This document shows, piece by piece, positions 1-6,142 of a DNA stretch of 8,660 nucleotides; the stretch's first letter is position 1, and every line of letters begins with the position of its first letter. The notes below the pieces were generated by a model, which was not told where the DNA came from, made no database searches, and was given only the letters and a program-made list of their open reading frames with translations. This stretch comes from Betaproteobacteria bacterium (GTDB lineage Bacteria > Pseudomonadota > Gammaproteobacteria > Burkholderiales > SG8-41), in NCBI GenBank assembly GCA_028292065.1, contig JAQGNC010000557.1:1-8660 (forward strand). The letters run 5' to 3'. Made by a program: the position numbers and the translations under genes.

Positions 1-270
1 CTCTGCGCTGCGCACCGCGGTCACCGGTTCCTGGATGCTCGTCACACCCGCTTCGGCGTTCGCCTGCATCATCTCGGCGGCGAGCTCCGCGCCCGAGACT
101 TCGCGGCCTTCGGGCCCGGGCTCGAGCGCGTTCACGTTGATGACGAGGCCGCCGAAGAGGGCGGCTTCGATCGTCGCGACTTTGAGGCCTTTGGCTTTAA
201 GGGCGCCGGCCGCGGTGAGCCCGCTCACGCCTTCCCCGATCACGATCACGTCATAAGCGGCTACTGCCAT
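1..270 (-). CDS. FAD-dependent oxidoreductase, thioredoxin-reductase-like, N-terminal part (cut by window edge)
   Basis: Only the first 90 codons lie in the window; the frame is open to base 1. What is visible is a dinucleotide-binding beta-alpha-beta fold. A hydrophobic strand (residues 7-11) leads into GEGVSG (12-17), and a second strand ends in an acidic residue (E35) of the type that binds the FAD ribose. A GG pair (40-41) and an N-x-L-E-P-G stretch (46-52) follow, positioned like the GG...VENYPG segment of thioredoxin reductases. The later CxxC redox centre and NAD(P)H domain of that family would lie outside the window, so a true thioredoxin reductase cannot be separated from other two-domain flavoproteins. 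The start is the ATG at 268-270, preceded by AGGAG at good spacing and only 9 bases after the selB stop, so it is very probably co-transcribed with selAB. A role in selenium metabolism is only suggested by position. Confidence 0.85.
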   Translation of the reverse strand, partial: MAVAAYDVIVIGEGVSGLTAAGALKAKGLKVATIEAALFGGLVINVNALEPGPEGREVSGAELAAEMMQANAEAGVTSIQEPVTAVRSAE

Positions 271-274
271 GGTG

Positions 275-281
275 CTCCTTC
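275..281 (-). promoter_or_regulatory. Shine-Dalgarno of the flavoprotein gene, overlapping the selB stop
   Basis: On the minus strand the selB stop TGA (282-280) runs directly into AGGAG (279-275), with four bases between it and the ATG at 270. This is the best ribosome binding site in the left half of the window. It fixes the flavoprotein start and suggests that ribosomes finishing selB can start on it, though the site is strong enough to act alone. Confidence 0.8.
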
Positions 282-2307
282 ATCTTCTGTAGTTTTGGGC
301 CGGGCGCCGCTGCGGCGTTCCCGGTTTGACGGCCGGTTTGGCCGCGGGATTCGCCGCCGTATTGCCTTTGGGCGGAGGCGGCGGGGCAGTCGCCGCGCCG
401 AGTATGGGAACGAAGTCTTTGCGCATCTTGCGCGCGTCGCCGATGCGCTGCGTGATCGCGAGGGTGTCGAGGCACTCGAGGATTTCGATCGCGAGGCTGC
501 GTCCGACGCCGCACCAGTCACGGTATTGCGCGGCCGTGAACTGGCCGTTGGGCTGCGCCTGGGCGGTCGCCTGCGCGATTGCGGCAAGCGTCGCGAGCGT
601 GGTGCGGGTATAGAAACGATCGGCGGTGACTTTCACGACCGCGCCGGTCTTCGCCTTGCGATACAGAAAATCCTTCAGCAGCGGCTCTTTCAGTTTCAAC
701 TGCAGCGCGAGCTCGCGGATCGGCGGCGCATTGAAGCCTGCGGCGTCGATCGCGGGCTGAACGGTCTGCCACAGCGTATCGTCCGCCGCATTGGCGGTCG
801 CGTTGTGCCCCGGGATGCGTGCGGTCGAGCCGCTCGTTTCGACTTTGCGCTCGTCGGCTAGCTTGCGCAGCACAGACGTGAAAGCGTCGGCGGACAAGTC
901 GGGCGCGGTCGCGGCGCGCAAGGTCTCGATTTCCTGGCCGGCAGACTGTGGATTCGACCGATGGAACCCGGTGACCGCCGCGACGACCGCGTCGCCGATC
1001 GCCTTCAGGCGTGCAGCGGTGATGCCGAGGCGTGCGTCCTTGCCGATCTGCTGTATCCCGGCGGCGCGATAGACCTCGGCCGCGCGCTCCGGCGTCATGT
1101 TGTAGGCGGTCTCCAGACGCTCGAGATCCACCGGGCGCTCGCCGGCCCGGATGAGCTCCGCGAGCGCTGCTTCCGCGGTGTCGTGCTCGAATGCCGCGAG
1201 CTCGCTCATGCGCGCGGCGCTGCTGCGGCGTGTCGCAGGCGCGAAAGGATCGAGCACGAAGCCGCCGCCGATCGTGCGGCTCGCGGACTGGTCGCGCACG
1301 ATGAAGCGATCGCCGCGCAATGCCCCGATCGGCTGGTCGAGGACGAGCTGAACGACCGCGCTCGTCCCCGGTGCGACCGCGTCGCCCCTGCGCGTGGCCA
1401 CGCGTGCGGTGACGTCGCTCGTCGCGAGATGCAGATGGACCGGCGTCCAGTGTTCGAGCGCGTGGGCTTCGGCGGCGAGCACGCTCACGCGCGCGTCGAT
1501 GCGGCGCGTCGGGCGGTGCAGCGCGGGCGCGAGCACCCAGTCTCCGCGGTGAACCGCCGCCAGGTCGGCTCCGGTCAGGTTCAGCGCGCAGCGCTCGCCC
1601 GCAGCGGCGCGTTCGGCGGTTCTACCCTGGATCTGGATGCCGCGCACCCGCACTTCGAGGCCCGCCGGCGAGATCACGAGCTTGTCACCCGTCTTCACGA
1701 CGCCGTTGAATACCGTGCCGGTGACGACCGTTCCGCTGCCCGACACGCTGAAAGTGCGGTCGATCGCGTAACGGAAGTGCTCGCCTTCGGTTTTGCGGCC
1801 GCCGCTGCGAGTCGCCTCGGCCACGAGCATCTCGCGCAAACCGTCCATACCGACGCCGCTCACCGCCGACACCGGCATCACCGGCGCGCCCGAGAGCTGA
1901 GTGGCCTGCAGCAGCGCGGCGACGGCCTCCTGCACTTCGCGCACGCGCTCGGGCTCGACGCGATCGGACTTGGTGATGACCGCGGCGCCTCGCGTCACGT
2001 GCAGGAGATGGAGGATCTGCAGGTGCTCGACGGTCTGCGGCATGATCCCGTCGTCGGCGGCGACGACCAGCAGGGCGAAGTCGATTCCGCACACTCCTGC
2101 GAGCATGTTGCGTATGAATCGCTCGTGTCCCGGCACGTCGACGAACCCGATCAGGTCACCGCCGGGAAGCGGCAGGTACGCGAAGCCGAGATCGATCGAG
2201 ATGCCTCGCGCTTTTTCCTCGGGCAGACGGTCGGTGTCGACGCCGGTCAGCGTTTTGACCAGGAGGGTCTTGCCGTGGTCGATATGTCCTGCGGTGGCGA
2301 CGATCAT
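280..2307 (-). CDS. selB: Selenocysteine-specific translation elongation factor SelB
   Basis: SelB is a GTPase that carries Sec-tRNA(Sec) to the ribosome at UGA codons marked by a SECIS hairpin in the mRNA. The 675-residue product opens with the GTP-binding motifs: G1 GHIDHGKT (7-14), G3 DVPGH (57-61), G4 TKSD (112-115) and G5 VSAV (146-149). EF-Tu-like beta-barrel domains start near residue 175. A C-terminal region of winged-helix repeats (about 375-636) follows, and the last one carries the GVGRSLAIEILECLD and RIGDARK stretches typical of the mRNA-binding end of SelB. E. coli SelB has 614 residues. The extra length here includes a 39-residue low-complexity Pro/Ala/Lys/Arg tail (637-675). 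The start ATG (2305-2307) lies 7 bases after the selA stop and has no clear Shine-Dalgarno sequence, so translational coupling to selA is likely. Identification is firm. Confidence 0.97.
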   Translation of the reverse strand: MIVATAGHIDHGKTLLVKTLTGVDTDRLPEEKARGISIDLGFAYLPLPGGDLIGFVDVPGHERFIRNMLAGVCGIDFALLVVAADDGIMPQTVEHLQILHLLHVTRGAAVITKSDRVEPERVREVQEAVAALLQATQLSGAPVMPVSAVSGVGMDGLREMLVAEATRSGGRKTEGEHFRYAIDRTFSVSGSGTVVTGTVFNGVVKTGDKLVISPAGLEVRVRGIQIQGRTAERAAAGERCALNLTGADLAAVHRGDWVLAPALHRPTRRIDARVSVLAAEAHALEHWTPVHLHLATSDVTARVATRRGDAVAPGTSAVVQLVLDQPIGALRGDRFIVRDQSASRTIGGGFVLDPFAPATRRSSAARMSELAAFEHDTAEAALAELIRAGERPVDLERLETAYNMTPERAAEVYRAAGIQQIGKDARLGITAARLKAIGDAVVAAVTGFHRSNPQSAGQEIETLRAATAPDLSADAFTSVLRKLADERKVETSGSTARIPGHNATANAADDTLWQTVQPAIDAAGFNAPPIRELALQLKLKEPLLKDFLYRKAKTGAVVKVTADRFYTRTTLATLAAIAQATAQAQPNGQFTAAQYRDWCGVGRSLAIEILECLDTLAITQRIGDARKMRKDFVPILGAATAPPPPPKGNTAANPAAKPAVKPGTPQRRPAQNYRR

Positions 2308-2314
2308 TGGGGGC

Positions 2315-3706
2315 TCACAGCTTCAACTCGTTGAGCTGCGCGACGAAAGCGGCTTCGTCGTCGAGGCAGCGTAAATCGATCATGAATGCCGCATCCCTGA
2401 CGCGCCCGATGACCGGGACCGGCAGCGCGCGAAAGGCGGCAGCGAAGCGCTGCGCAGCCGAGCTTTTGTTTTTTCCGCTGCCTTCGATCGCGATTCCCGC
2501 GCTCGGCAGCGAATCGACCGGCAGCGAACCGCTGCCGATCTGGCTCGCGCATTCGACGACTCGCGCGGTGGCTTTGTCGCCGAGCGCCGCGGCGATCGCA
2601 GGAAGAAGGCGCTGCGCCTGCGATTCGATGTCGGCGGGGGCGCGCGTCAGGGCGCGCAGCGTCGGCAGCTCGTCTTTCAGCCGCGTCGGGTTCGAGTAGA
2701 GCTGCAGCACCGCTTCGAGCGCGGCGAGGGTCATCTTGTCCACGCGCAGCGCGCGCTTCATCGGGTTCTTGCGGATGCGCGCGATCAGCTCGCGGCGACC
2801 GACGATCAAACCGGCTTGCGGGCCGCCGAGCAGCTTGTCGCCGCTGAAGGTCACTAGATCGGCGCCGTTCGCCAGCGCTTCGCGAGGCGTGGGCTCGTGC
2901 GGCAGTCCGTAGTCTTCCAGGTTCACGAGCATGCCGCTGCCCAGATCGACGATGAAAGGCAGCGCGTTGTCGTGTGCGAGCGTCGCGAGCGCCGCTTCAG
3001 GCACGCTCGCGGTGAATCCCTGGATCACGTAGTTGCTGGTGTGCACTTTCATGATCGCGCCCGCGCGCGGGCCGAGCGCTTCGGCGTAATCCTTGAGATG
3101 CGTGCGGTTCGTAGTGCCGACTTCGCGCAGCCGGCAGCCGGAGCGCGACATGATGTCCGGGATACGAAACGCGCCGCCGATCTCGATCAGCTCACCGCGC
3201 GAGACCAGCACTTCCTTCTTCATCCCGAGCGTGTTGAGCACGAGATAGACCGCGGCGGCGTTGTTGTTCACGACGATGGCCGCCTCGGCGCCGGTGAGCC
3301 GCGTCAGCCAGCGCTCGATGTGGCTGTCGCGCTCGCCGCGTGCCGCCCCTTCGAGGTCGAACTCGACGTTCGCGGGTTGAGTCATCACCCGCATCACCGC
3401 TTCGGCCGCGCACTTCGGCATGACGGCGCGTCCGAGATTGGTATGAAGGACTGTGCCGGTGAGGTTGATCACCGGTTTGAGCGACAGGCGCGTCAGCTTC
3501 GCGAGCTCGCGTGTGCAGTACTCGATGAATTGCGAGTCGTCGAAAGCCGGCGCGGACTCGGCGCGCATCGCGTCGAGAAACGCGCGCACCGTCTCGAGAA
3601 CCAGCGGGCGGCCGTATTCGGAGACGAGCGCGGCGACCCGGCTGTCGTTGAGCAGCCGGTCGACCGAGGGAATCGCGCGACGCGCGGCGGCAGCCGGATT
3701 CAACAT
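2315..3706 (-). CDS. selA: L-seryl-tRNA(Sec) selenium transferase SelA
   Basis: SelA is a cytoplasmic PLP enzyme that converts Ser-tRNA(Sec) to Sec-tRNA(Sec) using selenophosphate from SelD. The conserved core is plain: INLTGTVLHTNLGRA (80-94), NNNAAAVYL (147-155), SRGELIEIGGAFRIPD (169-184), the GTTNRTH segment (197-203), MKVHTSNY (219-226), and SGDKLLGGPQAG (288-299), where K291 is the lysine expected to hold PLP (K295 in E. coli). IGSGSLPVD (390-398) and an LRCL motif near the end also fit. The frame stays open a further 82 codons upstream, but that part runs into the divergent GST gene and does not look like SelA. Starting at the ATG at 3704-3706 gives 463 residues, the same as E. coli SelA, and an N-terminus ending in PSVDRLL like PAIDRLL in E. 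coli. No good Shine-Dalgarno sequence precedes this ATG, so the exact start is less sure than the identity. Confidence 0.96.
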   Translation of the reverse strand: MLNPAAAARRAIPSVDRLLNDSRVAALVSEYGRPLVLETVRAFLDAMRAESAPAFDDSQFIEYCTRELAKLTRLSLKPVINLTGTVLHTNLGRAVMPKCAAEAVMRVMTQPANVEFDLEGAARGERDSHIERWLTRLTGAEAAIVVNNNAAAVYLVLNTLGMKKEVLVSRGELIEIGGAFRIPDIMSRSGCRLREVGTTNRTHLKDYAEALGPRAGAIMKVHTSNYVIQGFTASVPEAALATLAHDNALPFIVDLGSGMLVNLEDYGLPHEPTPREALANGADLVTFSGDKLLGGPQAGLIVGRRELIARIRKNPMKRALRVDKMTLAALEAVLQLYSNPTRLKDELPTLRALTRAPADIESQAQRLLPAIAAALGDKATARVVECASQIGSGSLPVDSLPSAGIAIEGSGKNKSSAAQRFAAAFRALPVPVIGRVRDAAFMIDLRCLDDEAAFVAQLNELKL

Positions 3707-3781
3707 CCCGGCGGGCGGAGGGAAAAAACGCGGTATGCAGGCGAATTCGAGCAGCCTGCTTTGCACGGCTCTGACATGAAG

Positions 3782-3805
3782 GGAGCACAGCGAGTGGAGC
3801 GAAGT
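3782..3805. repeat. Short quasi-periodic GAGC/GAAG stretch in the selA leader
   Basis: On the plus strand this stretch alternates GAGC-, CAGC- and GAAG-like blocks separated by one or two bases. It sits between the candidate selA -10 and the selA start. It is neither a perfect tandem nor an inverted repeat. Patterns of this kind can be dispersed intergenic repeats in GC-rich genomes, but only one copy is visible here, so that reading is tentative. Confidence 0.3.
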
Positions 3806-3811
3806 AGTGTA
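3806..3811 (-). promoter_or_regulatory. Candidate -10 element for the selAB operon
   Basis: The minus strand reads TACACT (3811-3806), about 100 bases before the chosen selA start. No convincing -35 hexamer is found 16-18 bases upstream. It is the best -10 match in the short divergent region between selA and the GST gene on this strand, but the call rests on one hexamer. Confidence 0.35.
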
Positions 3812-3897
3812 GCCCAAGCCGGCGACACGATCTATTCCGCGAGCGCAAACCCGGGGCTCGAGCGCGCAATGACGCGGGGAAACGGCGCGGGTCGCGA

Positions 3898-3906
3898 TGT
3901 TATAAT
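3898..3906 (+). promoter_or_regulatory. Extended -10 promoter of the GST-like gene
   Basis: TG (3898-3899), one base, then a perfect TATAAT (3901-3906) make an extended -10 element. No recognisable -35 lies at the usual distance, as is allowed for extended -10 promoters. Transcription would start near 3913, giving a leader of about 30 bases before the ATG at 3942. The same 11 bases ATGTTATAATG occur on the minus strand before aceB. Confidence 0.7.
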
Positions 3907-3941
3907 GACGCCCTCTTCGCAAGACCGAAACAAGCGCATCG

Positions 3942-4553
3942 ATGAAGCTCATTGGAACCCCGACCAGTCCTTACACGCGCAAGGCGCGGGTCGTGCTCGC
4001 AGAGAAGCGCATCGATTACGAATTCGTGCTCGACGCGCCTTTCGAGCCCGATACGTCGGTCCCGGCGTACAACCCGCTCGGCAAGGTTCCGGTGCTCGTC
4101 CTCGACGACGACACCACGATATTCGACTCGCGAGTCATCGCGGAATATCTCGACAACGCGAGCCCGGTGACGAGGCTCGTACCCGAAGACACTCGCCAGC
4201 GCATCCAGGTGCGCCGCTGGGAAGCGCTCGCCGACGGATGCACCGACGCAGTCGTTGCGATCGTGCTGGAAAAGCGCAGGCCCGCCGAATATCAGTACGC
4301 CGACTGGTCCGCGCGCCAGCAGGCCAAGGTCGATCGCGCGCTGCAGGCGATGTCCGAAGACCTCGGGCATCGCAACTGGTGCTGCGGGGATTTTTTCAAC
4401 CTGTCCGACGTGGCCGTCGGCTGCTGTCTCGGCTTCATCGACCTGCGACTGCCCGATTCGGGCTGGCGCAAAGCCTATCCCAACCTGGCGAAGCTCGCCG
4501 ACAAGCTCGCCCAGCGCGCCTCTTTCAGGGACACCGTTCCGCCGGTCGGGTGA
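3942..4553 (+). CDS. Glutathione S-transferase family protein, YibF-like
   Basis: The 203-residue product has the two-domain GST layout. The N-terminal thioredoxin-like half starts MKLIGTPTSPYTRKARVVLAE with a Ser at position 9, where GSTs of this type have the glutathione-activating Ser or Cys. N44-P45-L46-G47-K48-V49-P50 supplies the cis-proline, and F61-D62-S63 matches the glutathione-binding E/D-S motif. The helical C-terminal half includes NLSDVAVGC (153-161), the hydrophobic-staple region of the fold. Length and sequence resemble E. coli YibF (202 residues), whose substrate is not established, so the natural substrate is unknown. It is the only plus-strand gene here, with its own promoter. 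It is divergent from selA and convergent with mnmA (34-base gap). The start has no clear Shine-Dalgarno sequence but fits the family N-terminus exactly. Confidence 0.92.
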   Translation: MKLIGTPTSPYTRKARVVLAEKRIDYEFVLDAPFEPDTSVPAYNPLGKVPVLVLDDDTTIFDSRVIAEYLDNASPVTRLVPEDTRQRIQVRRWEALADGCTDAVVAIVLEKRRPAEYQYADWSARQQAKVDRALQAMSEDLGHRNWCCGDFFNLSDVAVGCCLGFIDLRLPDSGWRKAYPNLAKLADKLAQRASFRDTVPPVG

Positions 4554-4571
4554 AGGTGAACGGCGGGAAGC

Positions 4572-4587
4572 GCCGCGACCACGCGGC
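4572..4587. terminator. Possible stem-loop between the convergent GST and mnmA genes
   Basis: A perfect six-base-pair GC stem, GCCGCG / CGCGGC, with an ACCA loop fills the end of the 34-base gap between the two convergent stop codons and touches the mnmA TAA. Neither strand has a U-rich tail after the stem, so it is not a standard intrinsic terminator. It may still stall polymerase or protect 3' ends. Termination here is inferred from gene orientation more than from the sequence. Confidence 0.3.
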
Positions 4588-5736
4588 TTACTTCGCCGGG
4601 TCGACCGTGCCGGAAGGGCAATCGAGCGATGGTCCCGCGGGATGCTCTTTCTGCGCCGCCTCGATGATGCCGCCGCCCAGGCATACCCGGCTTTCGTAGA
4701 GCACGACCGATTGCCCGGGCGTTACCGCCCACTGCGCTTCCGCGAAGTCGATCGTGCAGCGTTCCCCGGTCTCGCCGACGATGGCGCACGGCGCGTCCTT
4801 CTGGCGGTAGCGAGTCTTGCCGCCGTACACCCAGTTCGAGTGCGCGGGCGTGCCGCTGATCCAGTTGAGCTGAACCGCGGTCAGGCTGTGTGAATACAAC
4901 GCGCGGCTCTCGCGCCCCTGCACGACGACGAGCCGGTTGCGCTTCATGTCCTTGTCCGCGACGTACCACGCGTCGCCGTCGCCGTCGCGCTGGCCGCCGA
5001 TGCCCAGGCCCTGCCGCTGGCCCAGCGTATAGAACATGAGACCCATGTGGCGGCCGACGAGGCGACCGTCGAGCGCGTAGATGTCGCCGGGGTCTGCGGG
5101 CAGGTAGCGGTTCAGGAACTCGCGAAACGGCCGCTCGCCGATGAAGCAGATCCCGGTCGAATCGCGCTTGTCGTGGTTGGCGAGGCCCTCGCGGCGTGCG
5201 ATCTCGCGCACTTCGCGTTTGTACAGGCCGCCGAGCGGGAAGAGCGTTCTGGCGAGCTGCGCCTGGTTGAGCCGGTACAGGAAATAGCTCTGGTCCTTGG
5301 ACCCGTCCTCGGCTTTGAGCAACTGGTGCAGGCCGTCGACTTCACGGACCTGCGCGTAATGGCCGGTGGCGATGCAGTCCGCGCCCAGCGACATCGCGTG
5401 GTCGAGGAAAGCCCGGAATTTGATCTCGGCGTTGCACAGCACGTCGGGGTTGGGTGTGCGGCCCGCGGAATACTCGGTCAGGAACTCGTTGAACACGCGC
5501 TCCTTGTACTGCGCCGAGAAGTTCACCGCCTCGATGTCGATGCCGATGCGGTCGGCGACCGCGACCGCGTCGATCAGGTCCTGGCGCGAGCTGCAGTATT
5601 CGTCGGAGTCGTCGTCCTCCCAGTTCTTCATGAACAGGCCGACGACCTCGTGCCCCTGCTGCTTGAGCAGGAGAGCGGCGACCGAAGAGTCGACGCCGCC
5701 GGACATGCCGACGACGATTTTTTTCTTTGCAGCCAT
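4588..5736 (-). CDS. mnmA: tRNA-specific 2-thiouridylase MnmA
   Basis: MnmA adds sulfur to position 2 of the wobble uridine in tRNAs for Lys, Glu and Gln, using ATP and persulfide sulfur relayed from a cysteine desulfurase. The 382-residue product shows the PP-loop ATP site SGGVDSS (12-18) and the family stretch FMKNWEDDD (35-43). The two reactive cysteines are C101 in PNPDVLCNAEIKF and C197 in DSTGICFIGERPF. LGQRQGLGIGG (238-248) and the C-terminal barrel ending CLGGGIIEA (352-360) also match. E. coli MnmA has 368 residues. The frame is open for 167 more codons upstream, but that stretch crosses other genes and has no MnmA resemblance. The ATG at 5734-5736 puts MAAKKKIVVGMSGG at the N-terminus as expected. 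No strong Shine-Dalgarno sequence precedes it. It lies beyond the terminator of the upstream gene pair, so it probably has its own promoter. Confidence 0.97.
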   Translation of the reverse strand: MAAKKKIVVGMSGGVDSSVAALLLKQQGHEVVGLFMKNWEDDDSDEYCSSRQDLIDAVAVADRIGIDIEAVNFSAQYKERVFNEFLTEYSAGRTPNPDVLCNAEIKFRAFLDHAMSLGADCIATGHYAQVREVDGLHQLLKAEDGSKDQSYFLYRLNQAQLARTLFPLGGLYKREVREIARREGLANHDKRDSTGICFIGERPFREFLNRYLPADPGDIYALDGRLVGRHMGLMFYTLGQRQGLGIGGQRDGDGDAWYVADKDMKRNRLVVVQGRESRALYSHSLTAVQLNWISGTPAHSNWVYGGKTRYRQKDAPCAIVGETGERCTIDFAEAQWAVTPGQSVVLYESRVCLGGGIIEAAQKEHPAGPSLDCPSGTVDPAK

Positions 5737-5792
5737 GAAGCGGGGTGGGGGCGGGTGGACGGCGTGCGGTGCCCGTGAGGGCTCGTGCCGCC

Positions 5793-5800
5793 ATTTTAAA
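5793..5800 (-). promoter_or_regulatory. Candidate -10 element for mnmA
   Basis: The minus strand reads TTTAAAAT (5800-5793), containing TAAAAT, an AT-rich island in otherwise GC-rich sequence. It lies about 57 bases before the mnmA ATG and downstream of the preceding terminator, where an mnmA promoter is needed. No clear -35 is present, so this is a tentative call. Confidence 0.35.
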
Positions 5801-5875
5801 CGGTCCGGCGGGGGCGCGACATCAGGCGGCGCGGCAGGAGCAGATATGCCGCCGTCATGGGGCGGCGTCCCGCCC

Positions 5876-5905
5876 AAAAACAAAAAGCGGGCCGAAGCCC
5901 GCTTT
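5876..5905 (-). terminator. Intrinsic terminator after the lysine-rich mini-protein gene
   Basis: On the minus strand a perfect nine-base-pair stem, AAAGCGGGC / GCCCGCTTT (5905-5897 with 5892-5884), is closed by a UUCG tetraloop and followed by UUGUUUUUG (5883-5875). It begins 20 bases after the mini-protein stop. It should end the rluE-mini-protein transcript before mnmA. The plus strand would give the same stem with only a short U run, but no plus-strand gene ends here. Confidence 0.92.
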
Positions 5906-5924
5906 CTGATTGCCTGGCGGCGAC

Positions 5925-6131
5925 TTACTTCGTCGCGGGCGCTGCGGCAGGCGCTGCTGCTGCGTCGTCGGTCTTCTTGGCTTTCTTGGCTTTCTTGGCC
6001 TTCTTCGCTTTCTTGGCTTTCTTCTCGACGGCCGGCGGCGTGTCGGTCGAAGGGGCCGGCGCCTGGGCGGCGGCGCTGAAGCTGGCGACTGCGAAAAGGG
6101 CGGCGACGAGGGCGGCGATCACTTGTTTCAT
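5925..6131 (-). CDS. Small exported lysine/alanine-rich protein of unknown function
   Basis: I do not recognise a named family. The 68-residue product has a clear signal peptide: K2, a hydrophobic alanine-rich core (residues 4-18), and likely cleavage around 22-24 (AAA|Q or AQA|P). The mature part is only about 45 residues: a Pro/Ala/Thr linker, then five KKA triplets plus KK, then an Asp-Asp and Ala/Pro tail ending in Lys. It is highly basic with no hydrophobic core, so it is probably disordered in the periplasm. Two adjacent ATGs are possible (6134 or 6131). The upstream AGGAAG leaves only two bases before the first but five before the second, so I chose the second. The reading frame, signal peptide, Shine-Dalgarno and a terminator 20 bases after the stop all support a real gene. 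It could bind nucleic acid, lipopolysaccharide or anionic polymers, but that is a guess from charge. Confidence 0.75.
   Translation of the reverse strand: MKQVIAALVAALFAVASFSAAAQAPAPSTDTPPAVEKKAKKAKKAKKAKKAKKTDDAAAAPAAAPATK
5973..6023 (-). repeat. Nine-base tandem repeat encoding (KKA)5KK
   Basis: Five copies of a nine-base unit, consensus AAGAAAGCC on the minus strand, plus a six-base partial copy encode the lysine-rich centre of the mini-protein. Units differ by single third-position changes (AAA/AAG, GCC/GCG), so most changes are silent. The number of units is likely to vary between strains by slippage. Confidence 0.9.
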
Positions 6132-6142
6132 CATTTCTTCCT
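6129..6142 (-). promoter_or_regulatory. Stop/start overlap and Shine-Dalgarno of the mini-protein gene
   Basis: The minus strand reads AAAAAGGAAGAA and then ATGATGA. The purine-rich ribosome binding site encodes the last KRKK residues of RluE, and the RluE stop TGA is shared with the two candidate ATGs. This layout predicts translational coupling: ribosomes ending rluE can reinitiate on the mini-protein. Spacing favours the second ATG (6131-6129). Confidence 0.8.

Noticed and set aside
961..2334. Long plus-strand open frame opposite selB (457 codons)
   Set aside because: It is the antisense of a firmly identified gene, with Arg/Ala/His-rich composition typical of a GC-rich shadow frame, and no ribosome binding site or family motif.
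3707..3941. selC (tRNA-Sec) in the gap upstream of selA
   Set aside because: I looked on both strands for the long acceptor and variable arms and a TCA anticodon with a GGTTCGA-type T-loop, and saw none here or in the other gaps.
3707..3952. 82-codon upstream extension of the selA frame
   Set aside because: It overlaps the promoter and start of the divergent GST gene, is low in recognisable protein character, and starting at 3706 gives exactly the length of E. coli SelA. The open frame is explained by high GC.
2897..4699. 600-codon plus-strand open frame across selA, the GST gene and the mnmA end
   Set aside because: It crosses three real genes and an intergenic region in the wrong frame and shows no domain. 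It is open because stop codons are rare at this GC content.
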